DNA of 64,000 nucleotides from Guyparkeria sp016278265. Its GTDB lineage: Bacteria; Pseudomonadota; Gammaproteobacteria; Halothiobacillales; Halothiobacillaceae. Where the stretch lies: assembly GCF_044582145.1 (NCBI RefSeq), contig NZ_JBDODO010000002.1; one strand, given 5' to 3'. Within the stretch, counting starts at the first letter, position 1. Each line of letters begins with the position of its first letter. This document shows positions 36,827 through 46,260 of this stretch, piece by piece. A program made the translations under genes and the position numbers. Under the pieces are notes generated by a model. It was not told where the DNA came from, did not search any database, and was given only the letters and a program-made list of their open reading frames with translations.

Positions 36827-37375
36827 ATGGCCGAAATACTGAAGGGTAAACGCGTTGCCCTGCTGGTTGCCGACGGCTTCGAGCAAGTGGAACTGACCGA
36901 ACCCAAGGCGGCACTGGAACAAGCCGGGGCACAGGCGGACATTGTCTCGCCGGCGGATGGCCAGGTGAAGGGCTGGCAACACACCGATTGGGGCGATACC
37001 TTCGATGTCGATGTGCCACTGGATTCGGCCAGCGAGTCGGACTTCGACGCCCTAGTCCTGCCGGGCGGGGTAATGAATCCTGACCAGCTACGCCGCAACG
37101 AACGTGCCCTGGCCTTCGTCAAGGCGTTCTTCGACCACGATAAGCCGGTGGCGGCCATCTGTCACGGCGGCTGGACGCTGATCGACGCCGGCGTCGTCGA
37201 GGGCCGGCGCCTGACTTCTTACCCCAGCATCCAGACCGACCTGAAGAACGCTGGCGCCGTCTGGGTCGACGAAGAGGTTGTGGTCGACAACGGCCTGGTC
37301 ACCAGCCGCAACCCAAATGACCTGCCGGCATTCAATGCCAAACTGATCGAAGAGGTAGCCGAAGGCCGCCACTGA
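36827..37375 (+). CDS. DJ-1/PfpI family protein (type 1 glutamine amidotransferase-like)
   Basis: This 182-residue protein of the PfpI/YhbO branch has the nucleophile elbow AICHGGW (Cys at about residue 112) and an acidic residue near the N-terminus in DGFEQVEL. Members act as deglycases, glyoxalases or stress chaperones, so a precise reaction is not assigned. The start MAEILKGKRVALLVADGFE is set by GGAGG 6 nt upstream. It is monocistronic, convergent with DUF2254. Confidence 0.9.
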   Translation: MAEILKGKRVALLVADGFEQVELTEPKAALEQAGAQADIVSPADGQVKGWQHTDWGDTFDVDVPLDSASESDFDALVLPGGVMNPDQLRRNERALAFVKAFFDHDKPVAAICHGGWTLIDAGVVEGRRLTSYPSIQTDLKNAGAVWVDEEVVVDNGLVTSRNPNDLPAFNAKLIEEVAEGRH

Positions 37376-37432
37376 CCGCCTCCGCGATCCACCAGGCCCG
37401 GCAGATCGTCGGGCTTTCATCCGTCCGGGCAA

Positions 37433-38776
37433 TCAATCGTCCTGCAGCGGGGCCTCAAGTCCCTGCTTGACCGCCCGATAGCGCTTTTCCAACGCGTCAC
37501 GATCCTCATGTTCGGCAAAGCTCTGCCATGCCCCCCGCCGGATCATGTCGGCATGCCGCAAGAGCGCGGCCCGATCGGCCGGTCGATGGGCGAAGGCCGT
37601 GATCAGCGCGAGCGTATCCATCAGGCGAATGCTCACCGCCACGTTGGCTCGCCCGTGTTGCCGAATCTGGTCGAACCCCGCGTCGAGCATCGTCGGGAAA
37701 CTCGGAGACGGAGCAATCACCCGCAACTGCCCCTTGCTGTCATAGCGATACGGAGACGGCATTTCTCGCGTGGCCAAGCGGCAAAACGCCGAGCCGAGAC
37801 GATCGACACAGGCGATAGCGGTGAATGGATCGTTGATCCCCGATGACAGCGCCCGCACGGCAATCTCCACCAGCTCATTGATGGCAGACTCGATATCCTG
37901 GCCGGGTGTGCGCTGATTGCCCAGGGCAAAGGCCGCGTTGACCTCCCGGGCAAACTCGTCGCCACGCTGGCTAGCGGGCCAGACCCGCAGCAAGGGACGA
38001 CCGGCCACCACGTAGTGGCCCGGACGACACTCGAGACGAATGACCACGTCCTCCCGCACAGCAAGGGCCATCAGGGCACTCGCGTCGACGAATTGCAGGT
38101 AACCGTCACCCGATGCGCCAACCGGCTCGCCCTCGCGGCTCAGCAGTCGCAAGAAAGCAGCGCCCGGAATCTCCGCGGACTTCCCCGCGGGTCCCTGGCC
38201 GATAGTCTCGGGGAACAGGCCCTCCAACACATCGATCAACTCGCTGCCCACTCGCGCGATGACCTGGTTCGCCTGGATGGAAATGGCCACGTGGTGGATG
38301 AAGTAGATCAGCATACCCAGGCTGATCACGGCCAGCAGTACACCCAGGGTGACCGATAGCTGCGGGACGAAGGCGTATGCATCGCTACGGCGAATGGTCA
38401 GCACCACCAGCACGCAATAGAGAAACGTGGCGACGTAAGTCCCGAGCACGATCTGGGTCGGAGGATCGCGCATGAAGCTGCGTAGCAGACGCGGGCCCAG
38501 TTGTGACGAAGCCAGGGAAAGCGTCACGAGAGTCATGGAGAACACGACCCCGGCAATCGTGGCCATCGACCCGGCGATAATGCCCAGCACCGCGCTGGCG
38601 CCTTCCGCCCCACCCGTGAATGACCAGCCGATGGCCAGCCAGCCCTCGACCACCGTGAGACGATCGACGCGGCCGGCCACTGCCGCCAGGGCCACGGCCC
38701 CGGCCACCAGCATCGCCGGGATGAACCAGAAACTGGAGCGCAAAGCCTCCCAGTACTTGAACATCTGCACTTTCAT
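37433..38776 (-). CDS. DUF2254 family membrane protein
   Basis: This 447-residue predicted membrane protein belongs to DUF2254. Four N-terminal helices are visible: SSFWFIPAMLVAGAVALAAVAG, AVLGIIAGSMATIAGVVFSMTLVTLSLASSQLGPRLLRSFMRD, IVLGTYVATFLYCVLVVLTI and a helix near residue 140. A soluble C-terminal domain of about 270 residues contains INDPFTAIACVDRLG. Function is unknown. It stands alone between a PfpI gene and ilvD. Confidence 0.85.
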   Translation of the reverse strand: MKVQMFKYWEALRSSFWFIPAMLVAGAVALAAVAGRVDRLTVVEGWLAIGWSFTGGAEGASAVLGIIAGSMATIAGVVFSMTLVTLSLASSQLGPRLLRSFMRDPPTQIVLGTYVATFLYCVLVVLTIRRSDAYAFVPQLSVTLGVLLAVISLGMLIYFIHHVAISIQANQVIARVGSELIDVLEGLFPETIGQGPAGKSAEIPGAAFLRLLSREGEPVGASGDGYLQFVDASALMALAVREDVVIRLECRPGHYVVAGRPLLRVWPASQRGDEFAREVNAAFALGNQRTPGQDIESAINELVEIAVRALSSGINDPFTAIACVDRLGSAFCRLATREMPSPYRYDSKGQLRVIAPSPSFPTMLDAGFDQIRQHGRANVAVSIRLMDTLALITAFAHRPADRAALLRHADMIRRGAWQSFAEHEDRDALEKRYRAVKQGLEAPLQDD

Positions 38777-38864
38777 GATGATGGCACCTCAAGCCTTTAC
38801 TGGTTCATTCCCGGAACGCCCAGATCAACAAGTCGGGTCGGTCGGTGCTGGGCATCGTTGGCCC

Positions 38865-38894
38865 TTAATCGCGCGCCGACAGTCCTGTTATAAC
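38865..38894 (+). promoter_or_regulatory. Possible promoter of ilvD
   Basis: TTAATC (38865-38870), 18 nt, TATAAC (38889-38894). This gives an approximately 75-nt leader to ilvD. I see no leader peptide of branched-chain codons, so attenuation control is not supported. Confidence 0.45.
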
Positions 38895-38975
38895 ATCTGC
38901 CGCGTGACCCGCCGCCATGCCCGTCGCAGCCAGGCCCTTGCTAAGGTGTGCCCAGCAACCTTGAGGAGCAACCAC

Positions 38976-40664
38976 ATGACCAACCCCAGCAACGATCCGC
39001 GCCGCCGTCACTCCGCCCCCGTGGTCGACGGCATCAACAAATCCGCCAGCCGGGCGATGCTGCGCGCGGTGGGCTTCACCGACGCCGATTTCAAAAAGCC
39101 GCAGGTCGGTGTCGCCTCGACCTGGAGCCAGGTCACACCCTGCAACGCGCATATCGACAAGCTCGCCGACGCCGCCCGCACCGGCGCGGATGCCGCCGGC
39201 GGCAAGGGCGTGATCTTCAACACCATCACCATCTCCGACGGCATCGCCAACGGCACCGAGGGCATGAAGTACTCGCTGGTCTCGCGCGAGGTAATCGCCG
39301 ATTCGATCGAGACGGTCGCCGGCTGCGAAGGGTTCGACGGGCTGGTGGCGATAGGCGGCTGCGACAAGAACATGCCGGGCTGCCTGATCGGCATGGCGCG
39401 CCTCAACCGGCCGTCGGTGTTCGTCTACGGCGGCACCATCCTGCCGGGCAAGTGCCACACCGACATCGTCTCGGTGTTCGAGGCGGTCGGCGCCTATACC
39501 CAGGGCGAGATCGACCTGCCACGCCTGGAGGACATCGAAAAGACCGCCATCCCCGGCCCGGGCTCCTGCGGCGGCATGTACACCGCCAACACCATGGCCT
39601 CCGCGATCGAGGCACTTGGCATGAGCCTGCCGGGCAGCTCGGCGCAGAACGCGGTCTCCGAGGAGAAGCGCGCCGACAGCGAGGCGGCCGGCCAGGCGGT
39701 GCTCGACCTCTTGGACAAGGACATCAAGCCGCGCGACATCATGACCCGCAAGGCCTTCGAGAACGCCATCACCGTAACGATCGCTTTGGGCGGCTCGACC
39801 AACGCCGTACTGCACCTGCTGGCGATGGCGAACGTGGTCGACGTGCCGCTCACGCTGGATGACTTCACCGAGATCGGCAAGCGCGTGCCGGTGCTCGCCG
39901 ACCTGCGCCCCTCGGGGCACTACATGATGAGCGAGCTGGTCGCTATCGGCGGCATCCAGCCGTTGATGAAGATGCTGCTCGACGCCGGCCTGCTGCACGG
40001 CGACTGCCTGACGGTCACCGGCCGGACGCTGGCCGAGAATCTCTGTGACGTGGCGCCCTACCCCAGCGAGCAGGAAATCATCGCGCCGCTGGCTGCGCCG
40101 CGGAAGGCGGACAGTCACCTGCGCATCCTCAAGGGCAACCTAGCCCCCGAGGGGGCGGTGGCCAAGATCACCGGCAAGGAAGGCACGCGCTTTAGCGGCA
40201 CGGCGCGGGTGTTCGCCTCCGAGGAGGAGGCCCAGGCGCACATCCTCGATGGCACCGTCACCGCCGGCGACGTAGTGGTCATCCGCTACGAGGGCCCCCG
40301 CGGCGGACCGGGCATGCGCGAGATGCTCTCGCCCACCTCGGCGATCATGGGCCGGGGGCTGGGCAAGGAGGTGGCGCTGATCACCGACGGGCGCTTCTCC
40401 GGCGGCAGTCACGGCTTCGTGGTCGGCCACATCACGCCCGAGGCCTTCGACGGCGGACCGATCGCGCTGGTCGAGGACGGCGACACCATCACCATCGACG
40501 CGGTGGCCGATACCATCGAGGTCGACGTCGACAACGACGAACTCGAACGCCGCCGAGCCAACTGGCAGCGCCCGGCTCCCAACTACCCGCGCGGCGTGCT
40601 GGCGAAATACGCGAAGACCGTGAGCTCGGCCTCAACCGGCGCGGTCACCGATCTGCCCGATTGA
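38976..40664 (+). CDS. ilvD: Dihydroxy-acid dehydratase IlvD
   Basis: IlvD dehydrates 2,3-dihydroxy-acids to the 2-oxo-acids in isoleucine and valine synthesis. The 562-residue protein has the Fe-S ligand regions AIGGCDKNMPGC and GPGSCGGMYTANTMA, and the C-terminal RYEGPRGGPGMREMLSPTSAIMGRG and LITDGRFSGGSHG motifs. Length fits the shorter [2Fe-2S]-type group rather than the 616-residue E. coli type, an inference from size. It starts at ATG 38976 behind GAGGAG; ytoQ follows by 19 nt. Confidence 0.96.
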   Translation: MTNPSNDPRRRHSAPVVDGINKSASRAMLRAVGFTDADFKKPQVGVASTWSQVTPCNAHIDKLADAARTGADAAGGKGVIFNTITISDGIANGTEGMKYSLVSREVIADSIETVAGCEGFDGLVAIGGCDKNMPGCLIGMARLNRPSVFVYGGTILPGKCHTDIVSVFEAVGAYTQGEIDLPRLEDIEKTAIPGPGSCGGMYTANTMASAIEALGMSLPGSSAQNAVSEEKRADSEAAGQAVLDLLDKDIKPRDIMTRKAFENAITVTIALGGSTNAVLHLLAMANVVDVPLTLDDFTEIGKRVPVLADLRPSGHYMMSELVAIGGIQPLMKMLLDAGLLHGDCLTVTGRTLAENLCDVAPYPSEQEIIAPLAAPRKADSHLRILKGNLAPEGAVAKITGKEGTRFSGTARVFASEEEAQAHILDGTVTAGDVVVIRYEGPRGGPGMREMLSPTSAIMGRGLGKEVALITDGRFSGGSHGFVVGHITPEAFDGGPIALVEDGDTITIDAVADTIEVDVDNDELERRRANWQRPAPNYPRGVLAKYAKTVSSASTGAVTDLPD

Positions 40665-40683
40665 ATCGATCAAGGAGATAACG

Positions 40684-41124
40684 ATGAGCCTTACCGTTTA
40701 CCTGTCAGGGGAAATCCACACCGACTGGCGCGAACAGATCGAGCAGGGCGCGCGTGACGCCGGTCTGGATATCACCTTCACCCGCCCGGTCACCGATCAC
40801 GCCGCCAGCGACGCCGCCGGCGACCTGCTCGGCGAGGAATCCAAACAGTTCTGGCGCGACCACAAGTCCGCCAAGGTCAACGCGATTCGCATCAAGACCC
40901 TGATCGAGCAGGCCGACATCGTGGTGGTGCGCTTCGGCGACAAGTACAAGCAATGGAACGCCGCCTTCGACGCCGGCTACACCGCGGCACTGGGCACGCC
41001 CTACATCACCCTGCATGACGAGGACATCATCCACCCGCTCAAGGAAGTCGATGCCGCCGCCACGGCCTGGGCGACCACCCCGGAGCAGGTGGTGGGCATT
41101 CTCAAGCACGTCATGCGTGACTGA
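40684..41124 (+). CDS. ytoQ: YtoQ family protein
   Basis: This 146-residue protein of the YtoQ family is related to nucleoside deoxyribosyltransferase-like folds. It starts MSLTVYLSGEIHTDWREQIEQGA and has the conserved NAIRIKTLIEQADIVVVRFGDKYKQWNAAFDAGYTAALG block. AAGGAG precedes the ATG. Biochemical function is not established. It probably shares the ilvD transcript. Confidence 0.85.
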   Translation: MSLTVYLSGEIHTDWREQIEQGARDAGLDITFTRPVTDHAASDAAGDLLGEESKQFWRDHKSAKVNAIRIKTLIEQADIVVVRFGDKYKQWNAAFDAGYTAALGTPYITLHDEDIIHPLKEVDAAATAWATTPEQVVGILKHVMRD

Positions 41125-41385
41125 CACCTCCGGAAGAAAGCCCCGCACGGGGCGGCGGGGCAGCCAAGGAGTGAGAGAGCAGGAATCACCACACGAGGGA
41201 AACGCCGAAGGTGATCGCCAAAGCTCGATGACAAAGCCGGCCGGAAGCCCATCGTGCCGTGGCTCGATATCGCGGGCGGATAGCCGGAACACGCGCCGCG
41301 GCCGAGCGGGTCTCGCCCGCGGAGGCCAACTCAACGGCCGTCCCCGTTCCCGCGGCAATGCCCCTGCTTGTCCCCGCGCCAGAAT
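41125..41385. other. Intergenic stretch without a supported gene
   Basis: After ytoQ there is a short GC hairpin (GCCCCGCACGGGGC at 41140-41153) that could act as a weak terminator. The remaining bases have no ribosome-binding site followed by a coding-like frame. The short frames present either start inside the hairpin at 41386-41418 or have codon use unlike neighbours. Confidence 0.5.
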
Positions 41386-41418
41386 CGAAAAGGCCCGCCA
41401 AGCTGGCGGGCCTTTTCG
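41386..41418. terminator. Bidirectional terminator
   Basis: A perfect 14-bp stem CGAAAAGGCCCGCC (41386-41399) pairs with 41405-41418 across a 5-nt loop, with T-runs on both strands formed by the A/T part of the stem. It ends the minus-strand zeta-toxin operon and would stop plus-strand readthrough from ytoQ. Confidence 0.85.
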
Positions 41419-41451
41419 TATTGTTTCAGGATGAGCCGGCCTGCCGTCGAA

Positions 41452-41631
41452 TCAGGTCAGTTCCGACTGCTGAGCGCGGGCGGAGCGAATCACGCGCATC
41501 TGGCGCTCGGTGGCCCTCTCCATGACTCCCTTGTAAACACGCTTTTTCTCCGCCGACGACGCATTGCGCACGAAGTCCGAGAGCGGGCTGGAGTAGCCTT
41601 TCGTCTTTCTCTTGACCAGAAAGTCTTTCAT
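41452..41631 (-). CDS. Small basic protein downstream of a zeta-toxin-like kinase
   Basis: The 59-residue basic protein starts MKDFLVKRKTKGYSSPLSDF at 41631 and continues with VRNASSAEKKRVYKGVMERATERQMRVIRSA. It lies 25 nt downstream of the zeta-like gene in the same operon. I do not recognise a named family. The pairing suggests an antitoxin or accessory role, but epsilon antitoxins are acidic three-helix proteins usually encoded upstream, so this is only a hypothesis. Confidence 0.7.
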   Translation of the reverse strand: MKDFLVKRKTKGYSSPLSDFVRNASSAEKKRVYKGVMERATERQMRVIRSARAQQSELT

Positions 41632-41656
41632 GGCGTGCCTTGGGTCATCAGTCTGT

Positions 41657-42385
41657 CTAAAGCGCGCGGAGCATCCGCTCGAGGGACCCGGGATCGTACT
41701 TCTCGGGTATTCGGCTGTCAACGTTGTCCACGTTGGCGTAAAACACCTTGTTCGAATTGTCCGTATTCTTCAAAAGTAGATCAACGATCACCTGCTTGCC
41801 GAAATGCCTCTTGATCCGATTGACGACCTCGCGCGCGGCAAAATACTGTTGAACGAACGTCTCCATGTGGATGCGGCGTCCCTCCTCGGCCTCCCGCGCG
41901 ACCACGAACTCCCAGGCCAGCGCCGGCTCCTGGTAGACATAGATGATTTCCACAGATCGCCCCTTGCGGATCGAGCGATGGATATTCTTCTCCGCCACGC
42001 GGTAACTCGACAAGGTTCCGTCCAGCAGAAAGCTTTGTCGCTGCTTGAACGCGAGGTCGACCACCCGTTCGACCAGTCGCGAAACCGCCTCCTGAAAAAG
42101 CCAGGCATTGCCACCACCATAGCCGGGTATCAGTTCGCGCAACTCGTCAGGATCGACCCTCAGCACCGGCGGGGCCTTGCCGTCCAGCCCGGCCAGTAGC
42201 TCGATCGACGCTTCCGTCTTCCCCGCGCCGGGAGAGCCGGCCATGAACACGGAAACCGGCTCAGACTCAAACGGATACACATCCGGGTCAGTCAGTTCTC
42301 TGGCAAGTCGGGTTCGGTTCTCCCTGATGAACTGCAAGGCCTCATCCCTGATTCTGGCCTCTTCATTCGTCAATCGGTCTTCCAT
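41657..42385 (-). CDS. Zeta toxin family P-loop kinase
   Basis: This 242-residue protein has Walker A AGSPGAGKT at residues 49-57, a following RVDPDELRELIPGY segment like the substrate-contacting loop of zeta toxins, and SFLLDGTLS. Zeta toxins phosphorylate UDP-N-acetylglucosamine and block wall synthesis; other P-loop relatives act differently. No upstream epsilon antitoxin gene is present; a 59-residue basic protein follows instead. It is divergent from the restriction-modification gene at 42532, forming a small accessory island. Confidence 0.8.
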   Translation of the reverse strand: MEDRLTNEEARIRDEALQFIRENRTRLARELTDPDVYPFESEPVSVFMAGSPGAGKTEASIELLAGLDGKAPPVLRVDPDELRELIPGYGGGNAWLFQEAVSRLVERVVDLAFKQRQSFLLDGTLSSYRVAEKNIHRSIRKGRSVEIIYVYQEPALAWEFVVAREAEEGRRIHMETFVQQYFAAREVVNRIKRHFGKQVIVDLLLKNTDNSNKVFYANVDNVDSRIPEKYDPGSLERMLRAL

Positions 42386-42531
42386 ATCCAGCGATGCTCG
42401 GCAGGTGAATCATCCACTCAGCATAAATGACCAACAAGGCAGTCTCGGGAAAACGCGTTCAATCGGAGACAAACGTGGCTCTGCTACCATGCCGCGATCC
42501 CGATGGATCACTTCAGAGCGACAGGACCCGC

Positions 42532-45500
42532 ATGGCCACCGAGCACCCCTCCGCGCAGGCAATCGACCCGCAGGCGGTAGAAAACTTCATCGACCGCTGG
42601 ACCAACACCGGCGGCACCGAAAAGGCCAACTACCAGCTCTTCCTGGGCGAACTAATCACCCTCCTTGGCCTGCCCACGCCCGACCCGGCCGGTGACGACA
42701 ACGAGCTCAACGAGTACGTGTTCGAGCGCCGGGTGGACATCGACAAGCCCGACGGCACCTCGACCCGCGGCTTTATCGACCTCTACCGCCGCGGCTGCTT
42801 CGTGTGTGAGGCAAAGCAGAGCGGCAAGACGCTCGACTCCTCCGGCTGGGACAAGGCCATGCTGGCCGCCCAGAACCAGGCCGACCAGTACATCCGCGCC
42901 CTGCCGCAGAGCGAAGGCCGTCCGCCGTTCATCGTGGTGACCGATGTCGGCCGCTCCATCGAGCTCTACGCCGAATTCACGCGCTCAGGTGGCACCTATG
43001 TGCCATTCCCCGATCCCGGCCATCACCGCATCCGCCTCGAAGACCTGCGAGACCCGGAGATTCGCGAACGGCTGATCCACCTCTGGACCGGCCCCGACCG
43101 GCTCGACCCCTCCAAGCACGCCGCCCGCGTCACCCGCGACGTCAGCCGCCGGCTGGCCACGCTGGCCCGCTCACTGGAGCAAAGCGGCTATGCCGTCGAC
43201 CGCGTCGCCCACTTCCTCAAGCGCTGCCTGTTCACCATGTTCGCCGAGGACGTGAAACTGCTGCCGCGCGAGAGCTTCACCACCCTGCTGGAAAAGCTCA
43301 AGGACAACCCGGAACACTTCTCCGCCGCGCTAGCCGACCTGTGGCGCTCGATGAACGAGGGCGGGTTCAACGGCGCGCTGATGCACAAGATCCCGCGCTT
43401 CAACGGCGGGCTGTTCAAGGACATCGACCCCATCGCGCTGACCCGCGACCAGATCAAGCTGCTGATCGAGGCGGCCAAGGCCGACTGGCGCTTCGTCGAG
43501 CCAGCCATCTTCGGCACCCTGCTCGAACGCGCCCTCGACCCGCGCGAGCGCCACAAGCTCGGCGCCCACTACACCCCGCGCGCCTACGTCGAGCGGCTGG
43601 TCATGCCCACGCTCATCGACCCGCTGCGCAGCGAATGGCAGACCGTTCAGGTCGCCGCCGAGACCTGGCTGCAGCAGGGCAAGCCCGACAAGGCCCTGGG
43701 CGAACTCACCGACTTCCACCACCGTCTCTGCCAGACCCGCGTGCTCGACCCGGCCTGTGGGTCGGCGAACTTCCTCTACGTCTCGCTCGAACACATGAAG
43801 CGGCTGGAGGGCGAGGTGCTCAACCTCATCCGTGATCTGTCCAGCGGGCAGGCCAGCCTGGATACCGAGGGCCTGACCGTCGACCCGCACCAGTTCCTCG
43901 GCCTGGAGGTCAACCCGCGCGCCGCCGCCATCGCCGAGATCGTGCTGTGGATCGGCTACCTGCAATGGCACTTCCGTATCCACGGCAAGCTCGACCTGCC
44001 AGAGCCGATCCTCAAGGACTTTCACAACATCGAATGTCGCGACGCGTTGATCGACTTTGACGCCCGCGAACCGATGACCGACGAACATGGCCAGCCAGTC
44101 ACCATCTGGGACGGCATCTCCTACAAGGAAAGCCCCACTACCGGCGAACTGATCCCCGACGAAAGCGGCCGGACCACCGTCTACCGCTACATCAACCCGA
44201 CCAAGGCCGAATGGCCCGAGGCCGACTACATCGTCGGCAATCCGCCGTTTATTGGTGCGTCCACCATGCGGCGCGCGCTGGGCGACGGCTACGTCGATGC
44301 CGTACGAAAGGTCTACAAGGGTGCGGTGCCGGAATCGGCGGACTTCGTCATGCACTGGTGGCACATCGCCGCCGAGAAGGTGCGTCAAGGTGAGGTGAAT
44401 CGCTTCGGCTTTATCACCACCAACAGCCTGCGCCAGACCTTCAACCGGCGCGTGCTCGAACCGCACCTGAACGACAACAAAAAGCCGCTCTCACTGCTTT
44501 TCGCGATCCCGGACCACCCGTGGGTGGACGGCAATGACGGCGCCGCCGTGCGCATTGCCATGACTGTTGGCGGTGCCGGCGAGCAGGCAGGCGCACTGCG
44601 CCACGTAATCAGCGAAAGCGGCGATGAAGAAAATGTCCGTGCGGTGCAATTGGATACGCGCCAGGGAAAGCTGTTTGCGGATTTGGCAGTGGGAGCGAAT
44701 GTGGCTGCCGTTGTCCCGTTGCATGCCAATAGCAACATAAGCCAAAGGGGGTTAGAACTAGGTGGAAAGGCCTTTTCGGTAACCCCAGATGAAGCCTTAT
44801 TACTCGGTCTAAATAAATACGAAGGGATTAAAAAACATCTTAAGAGGTTTAGAAACGGAAAAGACCTCAACCAACGCCCAAGGGACCGTTACCTCATTGA
44901 CCTTTATGGCCTGAGTGAGGGCTCTGCAAAAGCCAGATTTCCCGAAATATACCAATGGTTATTCGAGCGAGTTAAACCTGAACGAGCTAACAACAGAAAC
45001 AGAATACTGAGAGAAAGATGGTGGCTTCATAGAGGATCGCGTGAGGACCTCCGCAGAGCTCTACGCGGATTACCCGAGTACATTGCTACGGCCTATGTGA
45101 GCAAACACAGGATGTTTGTGAAGCTTCCTATCGATATTGCGCCAGATGACGGCCTTATCGCTATTGCGGTTAGCCAAAACTCGGTTTTGGGCTGCCTCTC
45201 GAGCCGGTTACATGTTCTGTGGAGCCTCGCAACGGGCGGAAGGATGGGTGTAGGCAACGATCCCCGCTACAACAAAACTCGCTGCTTCGAAACCTTCCCC
45301 TTCCCTGATCTGGATACCGAGACCGCAGCAACCGTCGCAGATCTGGCCGAGAAGCTCGATGCTCACCGCAAACGGCAACAGTCCGAACATCAAGACCTCA
45401 CCCTCACTGGCATCTACAACATACTGGAAAAAATCCGCTCAGAAGAACCGCTGAACGCGAAGGAAAAAGCCATACACCAAAAAGGCCTCGTCTCACTGCT

Positions 45501-46002
45501 AGGCGAACTCCACGATGACCTCGACCGCACCGTGTTCGCCGCCTACGGCTGGGATGACCTTGCCGACACGCTCGTCGGCCGCCCCGGCGCGACCACCCCA
45601 CTGCCGGACAAACCCGCCGAACAGGCCGAGGCCGAGGAAGAACTCCTCACCCGCCTGGTCGACCTCAACACCCGCCGCGCCGCCGAGGAAGCCCGCGGCC
45701 ACGTGCGCTGGCTGCGCCCGGACTACCAGACCCCGGGTGCCACCCAGACCGGCGCAGACCTCGAACAGGCCAAGGAAACCGCCCCCGTCGCCGCCACCCC
45801 GGAGAAGAAACCCACCTTCCCCAAGGACATGGCCAAACAGATCGAGGCCATCCGCGAGGCACTCGCCACCGGCCCGCAGGACACCGAAACCCTCGCCGCC
45901 CGCTTCAAGCGCAAGCCGGTCAAGGCCGTCACCCAGGTCGTCAACGCCCTGGAGGCCCTGGGCTTGATCCACAAGGAACATGGCCACTGGCAGACGGGCT
46001 GA
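42532..46002 (+). CDS. Single-chain restriction-modification enzyme (type IIG/MmeI-like)
   Basis: The 1156-residue protein combines nuclease, methyltransferase and specificity parts. A PD-(D/E)xK-like segment lies at about 81-97 (RGFIDLYRR, then CFVCEAKQ). A helical connector follows, with LGAHYTPRAYVERLV at about 344. SAM motif I is DPACGSANFLY at about 406-416, and the adenine-methylase motif IV NPPF is at about 570-573. A target-recognition region spans about 720-980, and a C-terminal winged-helix-like domain lies at about 1095-1156. Bases 44700-45300 are near 40-43% GC by hand count against about 62% nearby, so the specificity part looks imported. The start is ATG 42532 behind AGGA. Confidence 0.85.
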   Translation: MATEHPSAQAIDPQAVENFIDRWTNTGGTEKANYQLFLGELITLLGLPTPDPAGDDNELNEYVFERRVDIDKPDGTSTRGFIDLYRRGCFVCEAKQSGKTLDSSGWDKAMLAAQNQADQYIRALPQSEGRPPFIVVTDVGRSIELYAEFTRSGGTYVPFPDPGHHRIRLEDLRDPEIRERLIHLWTGPDRLDPSKHAARVTRDVSRRLATLARSLEQSGYAVDRVAHFLKRCLFTMFAEDVKLLPRESFTTLLEKLKDNPEHFSAALADLWRSMNEGGFNGALMHKIPRFNGGLFKDIDPIALTRDQIKLLIEAAKADWRFVEPAIFGTLLERALDPRERHKLGAHYTPRAYVERLVMPTLIDPLRSEWQTVQVAAETWLQQGKPDKALGELTDFHHRLCQTRVLDPACGSANFLYVSLEHMKRLEGEVLNLIRDLSSGQASLDTEGLTVDPHQFLGLEVNPRAAAIAEIVLWIGYLQWHFRIHGKLDLPEPILKDFHNIECRDALIDFDAREPMTDEHGQPVTIWDGISYKESPTTGELIPDESGRTTVYRYINPTKAEWPEADYIVGNPPFIGASTMRRALGDGYVDAVRKVYKGAVPESADFVMHWWHIAAEKVRQGEVNRFGFITTNSLRQTFNRRVLEPHLNDNKKPLSLLFAIPDHPWVDGNDGAAVRIAMTVGGAGEQAGALRHVISESGDEENVRAVQLDTRQGKLFADLAVGANVAAVVPLHANSNISQRGLELGGKAFSVTPDEALLLGLNKYEGIKKHLKRFRNGKDLNQRPRDRYLIDLYGLSEGSAKARFPEIYQWLFERVKPERANNRNRILRERWWLHRGSREDLRRALRGLPEYIATAYVSKHRMFVKLPIDIAPDDGLIAIAVSQNSVLGCLSSRLHVLWSLATGGRMGVGNDPRYNKTRCFETFPFPDLDTETAATVADLAEKLDAHRKRQQSEHQDLTLTGIYNILEKIRSEEPLNAKEKAIHQKGLVSLLGELHDDLDRTVFAAYGWDDLADTLVGRPGATTPLPDKPAEQAEAEEELLTRLVDLNTRRAAEEARGHVRWLRPDYQTPGATQTGADLEQAKETAPVAATPEKKPTFPKDMAKQIEAIREALATGPQDTETLAARFKRKPVKAVTQVVNALEALGLIHKEHGHWQTG

Positions 46003-46122
46003 GGTCCATTTATTCGCCCACGCCCGCGCAGGCCGCCATGGCGCCCGGGTACGGCAGATTTTAGGAACGAACACTGAACAGGCGCCGCCAGTGGCGGAAT
46101 CAGGAGGGGTGCATCAGGAAAC

Positions 46123-46199
46123 TGGCGCCCAAGGCAGGATTTGAACCTGCGACCTACCGCTTAGGAGGCGGTTGCTCTATCCAGCTGAGCTACATGGGC
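46123..46199 (-). tRNA. tRNA-Arg (anticodon CCU)
   Basis: The 77-nt tRNA has acceptor GCCCATG pairing with CTTGGGC with one mismatch, an anticodon stem around loop CTCCTAA (anticodon CCT), a T-arm GCAGGTTCAAATCCTGC, and an encoded CCA at 46123-46125. Its 3' end faces the restriction-modification gene, but I found no matching direct repeat at the far end of that island. Confidence 0.96.
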
Positions 46200-46260
46200 A
46201 ATCGGAAGGCGGCGGGATGGTAACACGCACGGCGAACCGCCCTCCAGAACGGCAAGCGCC

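Noticed and set aside
41186..41401. Minus-strand 71-codon frame
   Set aside because: Its start lies inside the terminator hairpin at 41386-41418, it has no ribosome-binding site, and the product is Ala/Arg/Ser-rich without a recognisable domain.
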